A stretch of DNA of 9,660 nt from an uncultured Clostridia bacterium (GTDB lineage: Bacteria > Bacillota_I > Bacilli_A > RFN20 > CAG-288), in assembly GCA_900313465.1 (NCBI GenBank), contig OMRU01000018.1, positions 1-9,660 of the forward strand, written 5' to 3'. Each line of letters opens with the position of its first letter. The first letter of the stretch is position 1. Below the pieces are notes generated by a model, which saw nothing but the letters and a program-made list of their open reading frames with translations, was not told the origin of the DNA and ran no database searches. The position numbers and the translations under genes are program-made. This document shows positions 1 to 7,512 of this stretch, piece by piece.

Positions 1-241
1 TCATATTGGCAATAAAGGAAAGAAGCGTAGTAAAAATTAGAATGCAGACACCAACAATATGGATAGTCTCATAATTATCAGCAAAGAAATTTCCAGTTTT
101 GGGCCGCGTCTCTTTTGGTTTTTCTTCTTCCTTACCAAAAGAAGCTAAAGCTTGTTTTTTCATCTCTTCATATTCTTCTTCATTAATCGCCCCGGAATCC
201 AGCAATGTCTTCAGTTTTTCAATGTTTTCTAAAGAATTCAT
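1..241 (-). CDS. SHOCT-like small membrane protein (partial, C-terminus outside window)
   Basis: An open frame starts at the ATG at 241-239 and stays open for 80 codons to the window edge, so the C-terminus is missing. Its start is supported by a strong AGGAGAGGAG Shine-Dalgarno stretch just upstream. Residues about 4-33 (LENIEKLKTLLDSGAINEEE and on) match the SHOCT pattern: a short amphipathic helix, an L-x-x-LLDSGAI turn, then an E-rich helix beginning EEEYEEMKK. SHOCT modules usually sit at the C-terminus of membrane or stress proteins and are thought to mediate oligomerisation; here it is N-terminal. A Lys/Glu-rich linker follows (36-48). From about residue 60 the chain turns hydrophobic (IHIVGVCILIFTTLLSFIAN), a likely membrane segment, with the SHOCT part probably cytoplasmic. 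It lies downstream of the peptidase operon terminator on the same strand, so it is probably its own unit. The exact function is unknown. Confidence 0.75.
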   Translation of the reverse strand, partial: MNSLENIEKLKTLLDSGAINEEEYEEMKKQALASFGKEEEKPKETRPKTGNFFADNYETIHIVGVCILIFTTLLSFIANM

Positions 242-290
242 AAAAATTCTCCTCTCCTTATAATACTACACCCCCACAAAAAAACATCGC

Positions 291-319
291 ATAATTTACA
301 AAAATTATTTTTCAGCCAA
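291..319 (-). promoter_or_regulatory. Candidate promoter for the SHOCT-like gene
   Basis: On the minus strand, TTGGCT (319-314) and AATTAT (296-291) are separated by 17 nt. Each matches four of six consensus positions. The site lies just after the peptidase operon terminator and would give a leader of about 43 nt. That leader contains a T7 run and a G5 run. The matches are modest, so this is a candidate only. Confidence 0.35.
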
Positions 320-321
320 CG

Positions 322-348
322 AAAAGAATCCCGCGTTTCGCGGGATTC
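322..348 (-). terminator. Rho-independent terminator of the peptidase operon
   Basis: A perfect 10-bp stem, GAATCCCGCG against CGCGGGATTC (326-335 and 339-348), has a 3-nt loop. Read on the minus strand it is followed by TTTT (325-322) after the stem's closing C. It lies 20 bp beyond the stop codon of the M3 peptidase gene and before the next minus-strand gene. The T run is short but the stem is GC-rich. Confidence 0.8.
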
Positions 349-368
349 CAGTAACCAAGGTTAAAGAA

Positions 369-2099
369 TTACTTATCTAATTCGTTAGGATTAAACTTGC
401 TTAAGTAAGACATAACGTCCTCAGCAACATTCTTCAAAGTGTCACCGTCAAATGGGTTGGCGATACTGGCTTTTTCAAGCAACTTTCTGAATGGATACTT
501 ACCACCTAAACGATCAAAGGCGATATATTTTTCAAAAGCCTTCTTATGATCCTTGACCGATTCGCTGAAGAATTCCAAAGAGACGACCTGAGCGATGGTG
601 TAATCAAGATAATAGAGTGGGTTTTCAAAGACGTGATGCTGTCTTTCCCAGAAGGCGCCGCCTTCAAGGAAGGCATTGTCATGATAAGTCTTATGTGGGA
701 GATAAGTCTTTTCTAATTGTCTCCAGTAAGCCTTTCTTTCTTCATGAGTGAGTTCTGGATGTTCATAAGCATAAGTCTGGAAGGCATCGATGATGCAACC
801 ATATGGAATGAAGGTGATGGCATCACATAAATGCTGATAGAGATACTTATCGGTATCTTCCTTGAAGAAGAGATTCATCCAAGGATAGGTGAGATATTCC
901 ATGGACATGGAATGCATTTCAGCACATTCCATACCTGGAGTACGATAAGCGGGAACATCGGTTTCTTCAGCACCTAAGAAGCCCTGTAAAGCATGGCCGA
1001 ATTCATGAGTCAAGACATCGACATCTCCAGAAGTACCATTGAAATTGGAGAAGATGATAGAAGTCTTTAAACCAGCGACATAATCCATATAGCCACCACC
1101 AGCTTTACCAGCCTTGGCAACCAAATCCATACAACCGTGATCCACCATGAAGTCAAAGTACTTAGAAGCGGTGGCATCTAATTCCTTGTACATCTGCTGA
1201 GCAGCGTGGACAAGGTCATCTGGACTACCCTTTGGAGTCGGGTTACCAGTCTTATAGAAGATAGCGTAATCGCTTGATCTAGTATCCTCGCCATAGCCAA
1301 GACGTTCCTTTTGAGCAGCAAAGATGGATTCAGAAAGTGGAACGATATATTTTAAGATCTTTTCACGATAGACTTTGGCATCTTCAGGGAACCAATCGAG
1401 TCTACCCATTCTGTCATAACCCAACTGAACGAAGTTCTCATAACCTAATTTCTTGGCAATCTTGGTTCTGGTCTTGACCATGGAATCATAGATTTCACCA
1501 ATCTTGGCATCGTTTTCTTCATAGAAAGCCCAGACCTTCTTGCTGGCAGCAAGTCTGGTTTCTCTATCAAGAGAAGTGGTGAACTTGCCCATCTGGGATA
1601 AGGAATAGTGTTCGCCATTGAATTCAATGGAAGCAGAAGAAATCAAATTGACATAAGCGGATGATTCCTTGTTTTCTTCAATAAGATCATCGACGATTTC
1701 TGGCTTGAAGGTCTTCATGGATAACTTGACCTGGTCGAAATATAATTCGCCAAAGGCTTCCACTAATTCCTTTCTGTACTTGGAATCATATAAGTCGTTA
1801 GCAAACTGCTGAGAAGCGACCTGAATGGTAGGAAGGATCTCATCAAGCAAGTCCTGTAAGGCAGTGTACTTTTCATCTCTGGTGTCAATGGTGTGACGGA
1901 AGTTGACTAAGGAGATGATGGTAGATAAATCATCTTCATAATCAAAATACTTTCTAACGACCTTGACAGCCTCAGCGCCATCCTTGGCGTTTTTTAATTC
2001 TTCATCAAGTTCGTTATAGCCCTTGATGATGTCATCTTTATCGATTGGTTCTAACTCAATATCCTTGAGCTGATCAAATTTGGCATTGAAATGCTGCAT
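369..2099 (-). CDS. M3 family oligoendopeptidase (PepF-like zinc metallopeptidase)
   Basis: This is a cytosolic zinc endopeptidase that cuts short peptides, 576 residues long and typical of the family. The zinc site HEFGH is at residues 365-369 (both His are ligands, E366 is the catalytic base). The third ligand is most likely E394 in ECAEMHSMSMEYL, 29 residues after the first His as in thimet-type M3 enzymes. The block before it, IIFSNFNGTSGDVDVLTHE, and the upstream GKAGGGY are characteristic of the bacterial M3 branch near PepF. I believe it is closer to the 'M3 but not PepF' subgroup, so I leave the symbol empty. There is no signal peptide or membrane segment. The start is supported by AAGGAGA at 2115-2109. 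Only 1 nt separates it from the stop codon of the upstream M32 gene, and its Shine-Dalgarno lies inside that gene, implying co-transcription and probable translational coupling. The role is likely peptide turnover. Confidence 0.95.
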   Translation of the reverse strand: MQHFNAKFDQLKDIELEPIDKDDIIKGYNELDEELKNAKDGAEAVKVVRKYFDYEDDLSTIISLVNFRHTIDTRDEKYTALQDLLDEILPTIQVASQQFANDLYDSKYRKELVEAFGELYFDQVKLSMKTFKPEIVDDLIEENKESSAYVNLISSASIEFNGEHYSLSQMGKFTTSLDRETRLAASKKVWAFYEENDAKIGEIYDSMVKTRTKIAKKLGYENFVQLGYDRMGRLDWFPEDAKVYREKILKYIVPLSESIFAAQKERLGYGEDTRSSDYAIFYKTGNPTPKGSPDDLVHAAQQMYKELDATASKYFDFMVDHGCMDLVAKAGKAGGGYMDYVAGLKTSIIFSNFNGTSGDVDVLTHEFGHALQGFLGAEETDVPAYRTPGMECAEMHSMSMEYLTYPWMNLFFKEDTDKYLYQHLCDAITFIPYGCIIDAFQTYAYEHPELTHEERKAYWRQLEKTYLPHKTYHDNAFLEGGAFWERQHHVFENPLYYLDYTIAQVVSLEFFSESVKDHKKAFEKYIAFDRLGGKYPFRKLLEKASIANPFDGDTLKNVAEDVMSYLSKFNPNELDK

Positions 2100-2100
2100 A

Positions 2101-3705
2101 TTATTTACTCTCCTTCTTTGTTGTTTTCTTCACGGTCTTCTTTGTTGGTTTTTTACTTACTCTGTTGGCAGCTTTGATATCCGCCTTGGTGAGGTGATAA
2201 AGCTTCATGAACTTGTTGGTGAGGTATTCGACATAAGCGGTAGCGGAGAATTCTTCACCGGTGATGTCCTTAATCCATTCCTTGGTATCAAGAAGTGGAG
2301 CCTTAGCAAAGACATTCTCCTTCATCCAATCTAAGATTTTATCCATCTTACCAGCCTTGACCGTCTTCGCAAAGCCGATATCTTCATCCATCTTCTTGAC
2401 GTACATGATGTTCATGGCATTGCCCATGGCATAGGTTGGGAAATAACCAAAGCCACTGGTCCAGTGGACATCCTGAAGAATGCCTTTGGCATCATCAGGT
2501 ACATCGACACCAAAGAAGTCCTGATACATGGCATTCCATCTCTGGTTGAGCGTTTCAAAGTCAACCGTGCCATTCATCATTTCTTTTTCTAAGCGATAGC
2601 GGATGATGATATGTAAGCAATAAGTCAGTTCATCGGCTTCCGTTCTCAAGGTATTCTTCAAATCGATCCAGTTGACACCTTCATAGAGATCATCTTCCGT
2701 GACGTTCTTGAATTCTTTTTCAAAAATCTTATGGAAGGTAGGATAGATAGCATGGATATATTCCTTGGATCTACCGATGGTGTTCTCATAGAAACGAGAG
2801 ACAGATTCATGCTTAGCCATGGATAGACAGCCTTCTCCGATATGATAGGAGAAGACTTCATCAGGAATGTTCTGACCAAAGATGGCATGACCACCCTCAT
2901 GGATGATGGAATACATGTTGGAGATGAAGTTGGTTTCAAAGTACTTGGTCGTGACTCGGACATCGTTTTGACCAAACTGTTCCGTGAATGGATGTTCGGT
3001 GGTAGAGACAGAGCCTCTGTTGAAATCAAAGCCATTGAATTCTAATAAGAACTTGGTGAACTCTTCCTGTTTAGAAATCGGTACTGGCTTGTTGATGAAT
3101 TTATGCTTTGGCTGGTATTTGGCTTTGCGAATCGCTTTGTATAAAGGAACAATACCGGCTTCTAGTTCATCAAAGAAGACATCTAAGTCCTTGCTGGTAA
3201 AACCAGGTTCATAATCAGAGATACGGACATCATAGAGATTGATGTCAACTTCCTGGTTTCTGGCTTCCACCAGTTTCTTTTCCATATCAGCAATCTTGGC
3301 TAAGGTATCCTTGAATTCATCATAGGACTTATCTTCCTTGGCCTTGAGCCAATCGATATAAGCCTGATTGAACAATTCATTGGCTTCCTTATTGAGCTTT
3401 GGAGAGATACCTTTTTGTTTTTCAATATCGCGGTCGAGAAGGAGAACTAATCTCTTTGACCAGGTATCCAAAGTCTTGTAATCGATCTTGTAGAGTTTAC
3501 GAATGGCATGCATGAAATCAGGATCCTTCTTCAGTCTGAAGATTTCACTTTGAAGATTGGCAATATCTCTGGCATCATCCTCCATACCGCCCTTAGGAGC
3601 AGCAGTTTCCATATCGTATTGAATGATTTTGGACAAATGTTCTTTGAACTCGATTTCTTTTAACGTTTCAAACAATTGTTCCATGTCTCTTCTGATAGCA
3701 CCCAT
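2101..3705 (-). CDS. M32 family metallocarboxypeptidase (carboxypeptidase Taq type)
   Basis: This enzyme removes single residues from peptide C-termini in the cytosol using a divalent metal. In the 534-residue product, the M32 motifs occur in order: HEGGH at 269-273 (metal ligands and catalytic Glu), HES at 299-301 with E300 the expected third ligand, LRTEADELTY from 353 (the IRxxADE-type substrate motif), and GILQDVHW at 408-415 followed by GFGYFPTYAMGN. HESVS has Val where many members have Gln. The frame is open further upstream to an ATG at 3816, but I choose 3705. It has GGAGG 7 nt upstream, its N-terminus (MGAIRRDMEQLFE) looks native, and a strong promoter lies inside the longer version. 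The last ~20 residues are a Lys/Thr-rich tail (KKPTKKTVKKTTKKESK) beyond the conserved fold. It is the first gene of the peptidase operon. Confidence 0.95.
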   Translation of the reverse strand: MGAIRRDMEQLFETLKEIEFKEHLSKIIQYDMETAAPKGGMEDDARDIANLQSEIFRLKKDPDFMHAIRKLYKIDYKTLDTWSKRLVLLLDRDIEKQKGISPKLNKEANELFNQAYIDWLKAKEDKSYDEFKDTLAKIADMEKKLVEARNQEVDINLYDVRISDYEPGFTSKDLDVFFDELEAGIVPLYKAIRKAKYQPKHKFINKPVPISKQEEFTKFLLEFNGFDFNRGSVSTTEHPFTEQFGQNDVRVTTKYFETNFISNMYSIIHEGGHAIFGQNIPDEVFSYHIGEGCLSMAKHESVSRFYENTIGRSKEYIHAIYPTFHKIFEKEFKNVTEDDLYEGVNWIDLKNTLRTEADELTYCLHIIIRYRLEKEMMNGTVDFETLNQRWNAMYQDFFGVDVPDDAKGILQDVHWTSGFGYFPTYAMGNAMNIMYVKKMDEDIGFAKTVKAGKMDKILDWMKENVFAKAPLLDTKEWIKDITGEEFSATAYVEYLTNKFMKLYHLTKADIKAANRVSKKPTKKTVKKTTKKESK

Positions 3706-3712
3706 TTTGTTA

Positions 3713-3717
3713 CCTCC
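3713..3717 (-). promoter_or_regulatory. Ribosome binding site that fixes the M32 start
   Basis: GGAGG on the minus strand ends 7 nt before the ATG at 3705-3703. No comparable site precedes the further-upstream ATG at 3816. This, with the promoter placement, argues for the shorter protein. Confidence 0.85.
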
Positions 3718-3748
3718 AGATAGCCGTGGATTAAAACCCATGCTCAAT

Positions 3749-3776
3749 ATTATAAAGGTTTTTTTGTAGCATTCAA
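3749..3776 (-). promoter_or_regulatory. SigA-type promoter of the peptidase operon
   Basis: On the minus strand, TTGAAT (3776-3771) is followed after 16 nt by a perfect TATAAT (3754-3749). The predicted transcript start is near 3742, giving a leader of about 37 nt before the M32 ATG. It faces away from the pnp promoter. Confidence 0.75.
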
Positions 3777-3814
3777 CTTTAACACCGCCAGCTAGGAACA
3801 TGTCGCTATAACAC

Positions 3815-3833
3815 AAATAAATTATATTTATTT
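3815..3833. repeat. Perfect AT-only inverted repeat in the divergent promoter region
   Basis: AAATAAAT (3815-3822) and ATTTATTT (3826-3833) form a perfect 8-bp inverted repeat around a 3-nt TAT centre. It lies between the two divergent promoters, just upstream of the pnp -10 region. It could be an operator, an UP-like AT tract, or chance in AT-rich spacer DNA. There is no T run or GC stem to make it a terminator. Confidence 0.45.
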
Positions 3834-3861
3834 ACCTATTATCGGCTCGATATGGTAAAAT
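3831..3861 (+). promoter_or_regulatory. Candidate extended -10 promoter for pnp
   Basis: TGG-TAAAAT at 3853-3861 is an extended -10 element. The -35 region is weak: TTTACC at 3831-3836 lies at a long 19-nt spacing. The predicted transcript start is near 3868, giving a leader of about 31 nt. A good AGAGGT ribosome binding site lies 7-8 nt before the ATG. The leader is too short for the long RNase III-type stem known at E. coli pnp. Confidence 0.55.
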
Positions 3862-3898
3862 ACCCAACGTACAGAATTAAAACTATAGAGGTAAAAAA

Positions 3899-6136
3899 AT
3901 GTCAAAAGAAGTGTTCACTCTCGACTTTTACGGCAAGACATTAACCGTAGAAACCGGAGAAATCGCAAAACAGGCCGACGGTTCTGTTTTCGTCCGTTTC
4001 AATGACACCGCTGTCTTATGCGCAGCTTGTGGTGCCAAAGAAGCCAAATTAGGTCAGGATTTCTTCCCTCTTACTGTCAACTATTTCGAAAGACAGTATG
4101 CTGCCGGTAAGATCCCAGGAAGTTTTTTAAGAAGAGAAGGTAGACAGTCCACTCACGAGACCCTCATCTCTCGTTTGATCGACCGTCCAATCCGTCCAAT
4201 GTTCCCAGAAGGCTATGTCAACGAAACCCAGGTCACCTGCCAGGTCATGTCTGTTGACCCAACTGGCACTCCAGATATGACTGCCATGTTTGGTGCTTCT
4301 TTAGCCTTATGCATCTCCGATATCCCATTCGAAGGTCCTATCGCTGGTGTCCATGTCGGTAGAGTCAACGGTCAGTTCATCGTTGATCCAACCGAAGAAG
4401 AAATGAAGCTCTCCGATCTCAACTTATCCGTCGCTGGTACTGAAATCGCCATCAACATGGTCGAAGCCGGCGCTCAGGAATTAAGCGAAGATGAAATGCT
4501 CGACGCTTTGAAGGTCGGTTTTGAAGCCATCCAGAAGTTATGTGCTTTCCAGAAGGAAATCGTTGCCAAGGTTGGCAAGGAAAAACGTCCTTTGAATATC
4601 TATCACATCGATGAGACGTTCAAGAACAAGTGCTTGAACTACATCTCCGAAGGTGCCACTGAAACCCAGCAGGTCAGAATCACCAAGGCTGTCTCTATCT
4701 TCGACAAGCTCGAAAGACAGAACACCATCGATGCCTTAGAAAAAGAAGTCATCGATTTAGTCGACAAGGCTAACTTTGTCACCGGTGAAAAGTATGAGAC
4801 CATGCAGGAACATGATCTTGCTGTCAACGAAGCCAAAGAAGTCTTGGAACAGGTCGTTCGCGACGAAGTCAGAAGACTTATCACTGTCGACAAGGTCAGA
4901 CCAGATGGTCGTAAGACTGATGAAATCAGACCTTTGGACGCTCAGGTCCACTTACTTCCAAGAGCCCATGGTTCTGCTATGTTCACCCGTGGTCAGACCC
5001 AGGTCATCTCCGCTTGTACTTTAGGCGACTTGGATGAGGCTCAGATCCTTGATGGCATCACTGGTGATACCACCAAGAGATGGATGCATCACTATAACTT
5101 CCCGCCATTCTCCGTTGGCGAACTGGGTAGAATGGGTACTCCAGGCAGAAGAGAAATCGGTCATGGTAACTTAGGTGAAAGAGCTCTTAGCTATGTCATC
5201 CCAAGTGAAGATGAATTCCCATACACCATCCGTTGCGTCGCTGATGTCTGCGAATCCAACGGTTCTTCCTCTCAGGCTTCTATCTGCGCTTCTTGTATGG
5301 CTTTGATGGATGCTGGTGTCCCGATTAAGGCTCCTGTCTCTGGTATCGCTATGGGTCTTATCACCTCCGGTCCACTTGATGGCAATCATCCATACACCAT
5401 CCTTACCGATATTCAGGGTATGGAAGACCATCTCGGCGATATGGACTTCAAGGTTGCTGGTACTCCAAATGGTATCACTGCCTTACAGATGGATATCAAG
5501 ATCCGCGGTATCACATTCGATGTCTTAAGAGAAGCCTTATATCAGGCTAAGCCAGCCAGAAAGCAGATTTTGGAAGTCATGCTTTCCGCCATCCCAGAAC
5601 CAAGAGCTGAATTATCTGATTATGCCTTGAAGATGAAGAGATTCGACATCAATCCAGAAAAGATCAGAGAAGTCATCGGTTCCCAGGGTAAGGTCATCAA
5701 CGGCATCATTGCTGAATGCAACAATGAAGTCAAGATCAACATCAATGACGATGGTAGAGTCATCATCTACTCCGTCAGCAAGGATATGATCGAAAAGGCC
5801 TACAACATGGTCATGGATATCGCCAAGGAAGCTAAGGTTGGCGAAGTCTATGATGGTAAGGTTGTCAGAGTTGAAACCTATGGTGCCTTTGTCAATCTCT
5901 TCGGTTCCACCGATGCCTTATGCCACATCTCCAAGTTAGATTGGAATCGTGTCGACAAGGTCGAAGATGTTGTCAAGCTTGGCGACACCTTGAAGGTCAT
6001 CGTCACCGGTATTGATGCTCAGGGCAGAATCGATGTCTCCCACAGAGAATTATTACCAAAGCCAGAAGGCTATGTCGAAAGACCAGAAAGAAATAATGAT
6101 CGTTCTGGCAAGAAGCCATTCCATCACAATCATTAA
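3899..6136 (+). CDS. pnp: Polyribonucleotide nucleotidyltransferase (PNPase)
   Basis: PNPase degrades RNA 3' to 5' by phosphorolysis, releasing nucleoside diphosphates, and can run in reverse to add tails. It works as a trimer, often with RNase and helicase partners. The 745 residues show the full family order: first RNase PH domain (about 5-230, with the FFPLTVNYFERQYAAGKIPG and FLRREGRQSTHE hallmarks), a helical segment (about 240-325), second RNase PH domain (about 330-560), KH domain (about 570-640, loop GSQG at 594-597) and S1 domain (about 646-718). By comparison with E. coli D486, D492 and K494, the catalytic residues are D510, D516 and K518 in EDHLGDMDFK. A short basic tail ending in FHHNH follows. 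It is somewhat longer than the E. coli and B. subtilis enzymes. It is a single-gene unit with its own promoter and terminator; the usual upstream partner rpsO is not here. Confidence 0.99.
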   Translation: MSKEVFTLDFYGKTLTVETGEIAKQADGSVFVRFNDTAVLCAACGAKEAKLGQDFFPLTVNYFERQYAAGKIPGSFLRREGRQSTHETLISRLIDRPIRPMFPEGYVNETQVTCQVMSVDPTGTPDMTAMFGASLALCISDIPFEGPIAGVHVGRVNGQFIVDPTEEEMKLSDLNLSVAGTEIAINMVEAGAQELSEDEMLDALKVGFEAIQKLCAFQKEIVAKVGKEKRPLNIYHIDETFKNKCLNYISEGATETQQVRITKAVSIFDKLERQNTIDALEKEVIDLVDKANFVTGEKYETMQEHDLAVNEAKEVLEQVVRDEVRRLITVDKVRPDGRKTDEIRPLDAQVHLLPRAHGSAMFTRGQTQVISACTLGDLDEAQILDGITGDTTKRWMHHYNFPPFSVGELGRMGTPGRREIGHGNLGERALSYVIPSEDEFPYTIRCVADVCESNGSSSQASICASCMALMDAGVPIKAPVSGIAMGLITSGPLDGNHPYTILTDIQGMEDHLGDMDFKVAGTPNGITALQMDIKIRGITFDVLREALYQAKPARKQILEVMLSAIPEPRAELSDYALKMKRFDINPEKIREVIGSQGKVINGIIAECNNEVKININDDGRVIIYSVSKDMIEKAYNMVMDIAKEAKVGEVYDGKVVRVETYGAFVNLFGSTDALCHISKLDWNRVDKVEDVVKLGDTLKVIVTGIDAQGRIDVSHRELLPKPEGYVERPERNNDRSGKKPFHHNH

Positions 6137-6144
6137 TCATGATT

Positions 6145-6168
6145 GAGCCTCAGCAATGAGGCTCTTTT
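6145..6168 (+). terminator. Rho-independent terminator of pnp
   Basis: GAGCCTCA (6145-6152) pairs perfectly with TGAGGCTC (6157-6164) around a GCAA loop of the stable GNRA type, followed by TTTT and then CATTT. It starts 8 bp after the pnp stop codon. Confidence 0.9.
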
Positions 6169-6197
6169 CATTTACTGATAGAAATTTCCTTCAGATT

Positions 6198-6206
6198 TGA
6201 TACAAT
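6198..6206 (+). promoter_or_regulatory. Candidate extended -10 promoter for the hydrolase-fold gene
   Basis: TGA-TACAAT at 6198-6206 is an extended -10 element located between the pnp terminator and the next gene. No convincing -35 lies at 16-18 nt. The predicted leader is about 25 nt and ends in AAAGGGG (6227-6233), 4 nt before the ATG. Confidence 0.55.
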
Positions 6207-6237
6207 AAAGACCATATTAAAATTTGAAAGGGGCATT

Positions 6238-7467
6238 ATGAACTTTTTTCTTTTCAGCACATGGTTATTCATCGTCATCGGTATCCTTGTTGCTTTTTTG
6301 ATGCTGATTGTTTTACCCATCAAAGTTCATAAGCGCAGAAAAAAGAAACTCGCCCAGAAGATTGCCAGATGGAGGAAAAAGCATCCCCACGAGGATTATG
6401 ATCCTGATGAACATAGAGCACCAGGCTTATTCCGCTTCATCGGCTTTTTGATCAAAGCGGCTTTGTTTATCGGTATTCTTGGTGGTGCAATTGGCTATCT
6501 TCCTTATCGCCACAACGTAGAGATGAATCTTGCCTGCAAGGAGAAATTCCTATCCGAACCTCCTTATGGTCAGAAAGTTCAAGTCTTTGATGAAAACATC
6601 AATGTGGTCATTGAAGGTGAGGGCGATGAAGTCTTGATTCTTTATCCTACTGCTAAGCTTCCTACTCCTTATCTATACTATAAACCACTAATCAGCGCCT
6701 TAAATTCCACCTTCAAAGTCGTCACTGTTGAACCATTTGGGTACGGCTTATCCGATAGCACCACAAGAGAAAGAAGTCTAGAAAACGTCGTTATCGAATT
6801 ACATGAAGTCGTTTCTTCTCTAGGATTTGATCATTATTCCATTCTTACTGATGGCTTTGGTGGTATTCCCATCATGGAATATATCGACATGTATGAAACA
6901 GAAGTCAAAGCCTACTTCAATATCGATACTTTGATTGGCGCACTTAACAAACAATATAACTTTGTCGGTGACTTTGATAATTTCGGTTGGCTTAACCGCG
7001 CCTTCCAGTTTACCGGATATCAAAGACTGATCTCTCAGATCAAGGTAGATGCCATTCTTCCACAGACCGATTATGAATATTCCAATGAGGATAAAGAATT
7101 ATATCGTCAGATGATTCTGACTTATAGCGACACTGCCAATCAACTTGAAGAAATCACCAAGGGTCCAGAGTGGTGCACTGCTTCAAAAAGAGCCTATACT
7201 TCAGCAAATGTTCCAAACTGCTCCTTTGTCTCCTCTGACTTTATCACCTATGTTGCTGATTTGATCGGCTTAGCAGATAAGACAGAAATCACTTATACCC
7301 TTCATGGAGAAACCAAGACGATTCCTGCTGATGCCTTCTGGACAGCGGTCCACGACAATCCGCTCAACGAGAAAAACAAGACCAGCATCATTCAAGGAAA
7401 ACATATCGCTATCTCCTGTTATCAGGATATCGCTAGTAAGATGCTTGCCTGGTTTGAAACCATCTAG
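6238..7467 (+). CDS. Membrane-anchored alpha/beta-hydrolase-fold protein lacking the nucleophile serine
   Basis: This 409-residue protein has two N-terminal membrane segments (about 5-28 and 66-88) joined by a very basic loop (HKRRKKKLAQKIARWRKKHP, 31-50). By the positive-inside rule the loop is cytoplasmic and the C-terminal domain faces outside. That domain (about 113-409) reads as an alpha/beta hydrolase: VEPFGYGLSD at 164-173 matches the D-x-RGYGxSD block, and LTDGFGGIP at 203-211 aligns with the nucleophile elbow GxSxGG. The serine position is G206 (codon GGC, one base from AGC). D334 and H389 lie about where the acid and histidine of the triad are expected. It may therefore be a catalytically dead or altered member; the substrate is unknown. 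D205 is one residue off the position of the Asp nucleophile in dehalogenases. It is probably transcribed alone, with its own promoter and terminator. Confidence 0.85.
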   Translation: MNFFLFSTWLFIVIGILVAFLMLIVLPIKVHKRRKKKLAQKIARWRKKHPHEDYDPDEHRAPGLFRFIGFLIKAALFIGILGGAIGYLPYRHNVEMNLACKEKFLSEPPYGQKVQVFDENINVVIEGEGDEVLILYPTAKLPTPYLYYKPLISALNSTFKVVTVEPFGYGLSDSTTRERSLENVVIELHEVVSSLGFDHYSILTDGFGGIPIMEYIDMYETEVKAYFNIDTLIGALNKQYNFVGDFDNFGWLNRAFQFTGYQRLISQIKVDAILPQTDYEYSNEDKELYRQMILTYSDTANQLEEITKGPEWCTASKRAYTSANVPNCSFVSSDFITYVADLIGLADKTEITYTLHGETKTIPADAFWTAVHDNPLNEKNKTSIIQGKHIAISCYQDIASKMLAWFETI

Positions 7468-7478
7468 TATTGATTCAT

Positions 7479-7512
7479 CACTCGCTACTCCGGTAGCGAG
7501 TGTTTTTCTTTT
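7479..7512 (+). terminator. Rho-independent terminator of the hydrolase-fold gene
   Basis: CACTCGCTAC (7479-7488) and GTAGCGAGTG (7493-7502) form a perfect 10-bp stem with a TCCG loop closed by C-G, which is the UNCG type of very stable tetraloop. TTTTTCTTTT follows. It begins 12 bp after the stop codon and separates this gene from the ABC gene. Confidence 0.95.

Noticed and set aside
2080..2334. 84-codon plus-strand frame opposite the M3/M32 junction
   Set aside because: It lies antisense to well-supported peptidase codons, including the Lys-rich tail, and has no family resemblance; it is a shadow.
3706..3816. N-terminal extension of the M32 carboxypeptidase from the ATG at 3816
   Set aside because: The extra 37 codons contain the operon's promoter and the ribosome binding site of the downstream ATG, show no ribosome binding site of their own and do not look like the family N-terminus.
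5171..5431. Minus-strand frame inside pnp
   Set aside because: It overlaps the highly conserved second RNase PH domain and has no independent support.
6135..6144. AATCATGATT palindrome after the pnp stop codon
   Set aside because: It is only 10 bp, overlaps the stop codon and sits against the terminator; chance is sufficient.
6838..6876. Asp205 as a dehalogenase-type nucleophile in the hydrolase-fold protein
   Set aside because: Dehalogenases have Asp exactly at the Ser position (D-W-G-G); here Asp is one residue earlier (D-G-F-G-G), so the alignment does not support it without an indel.
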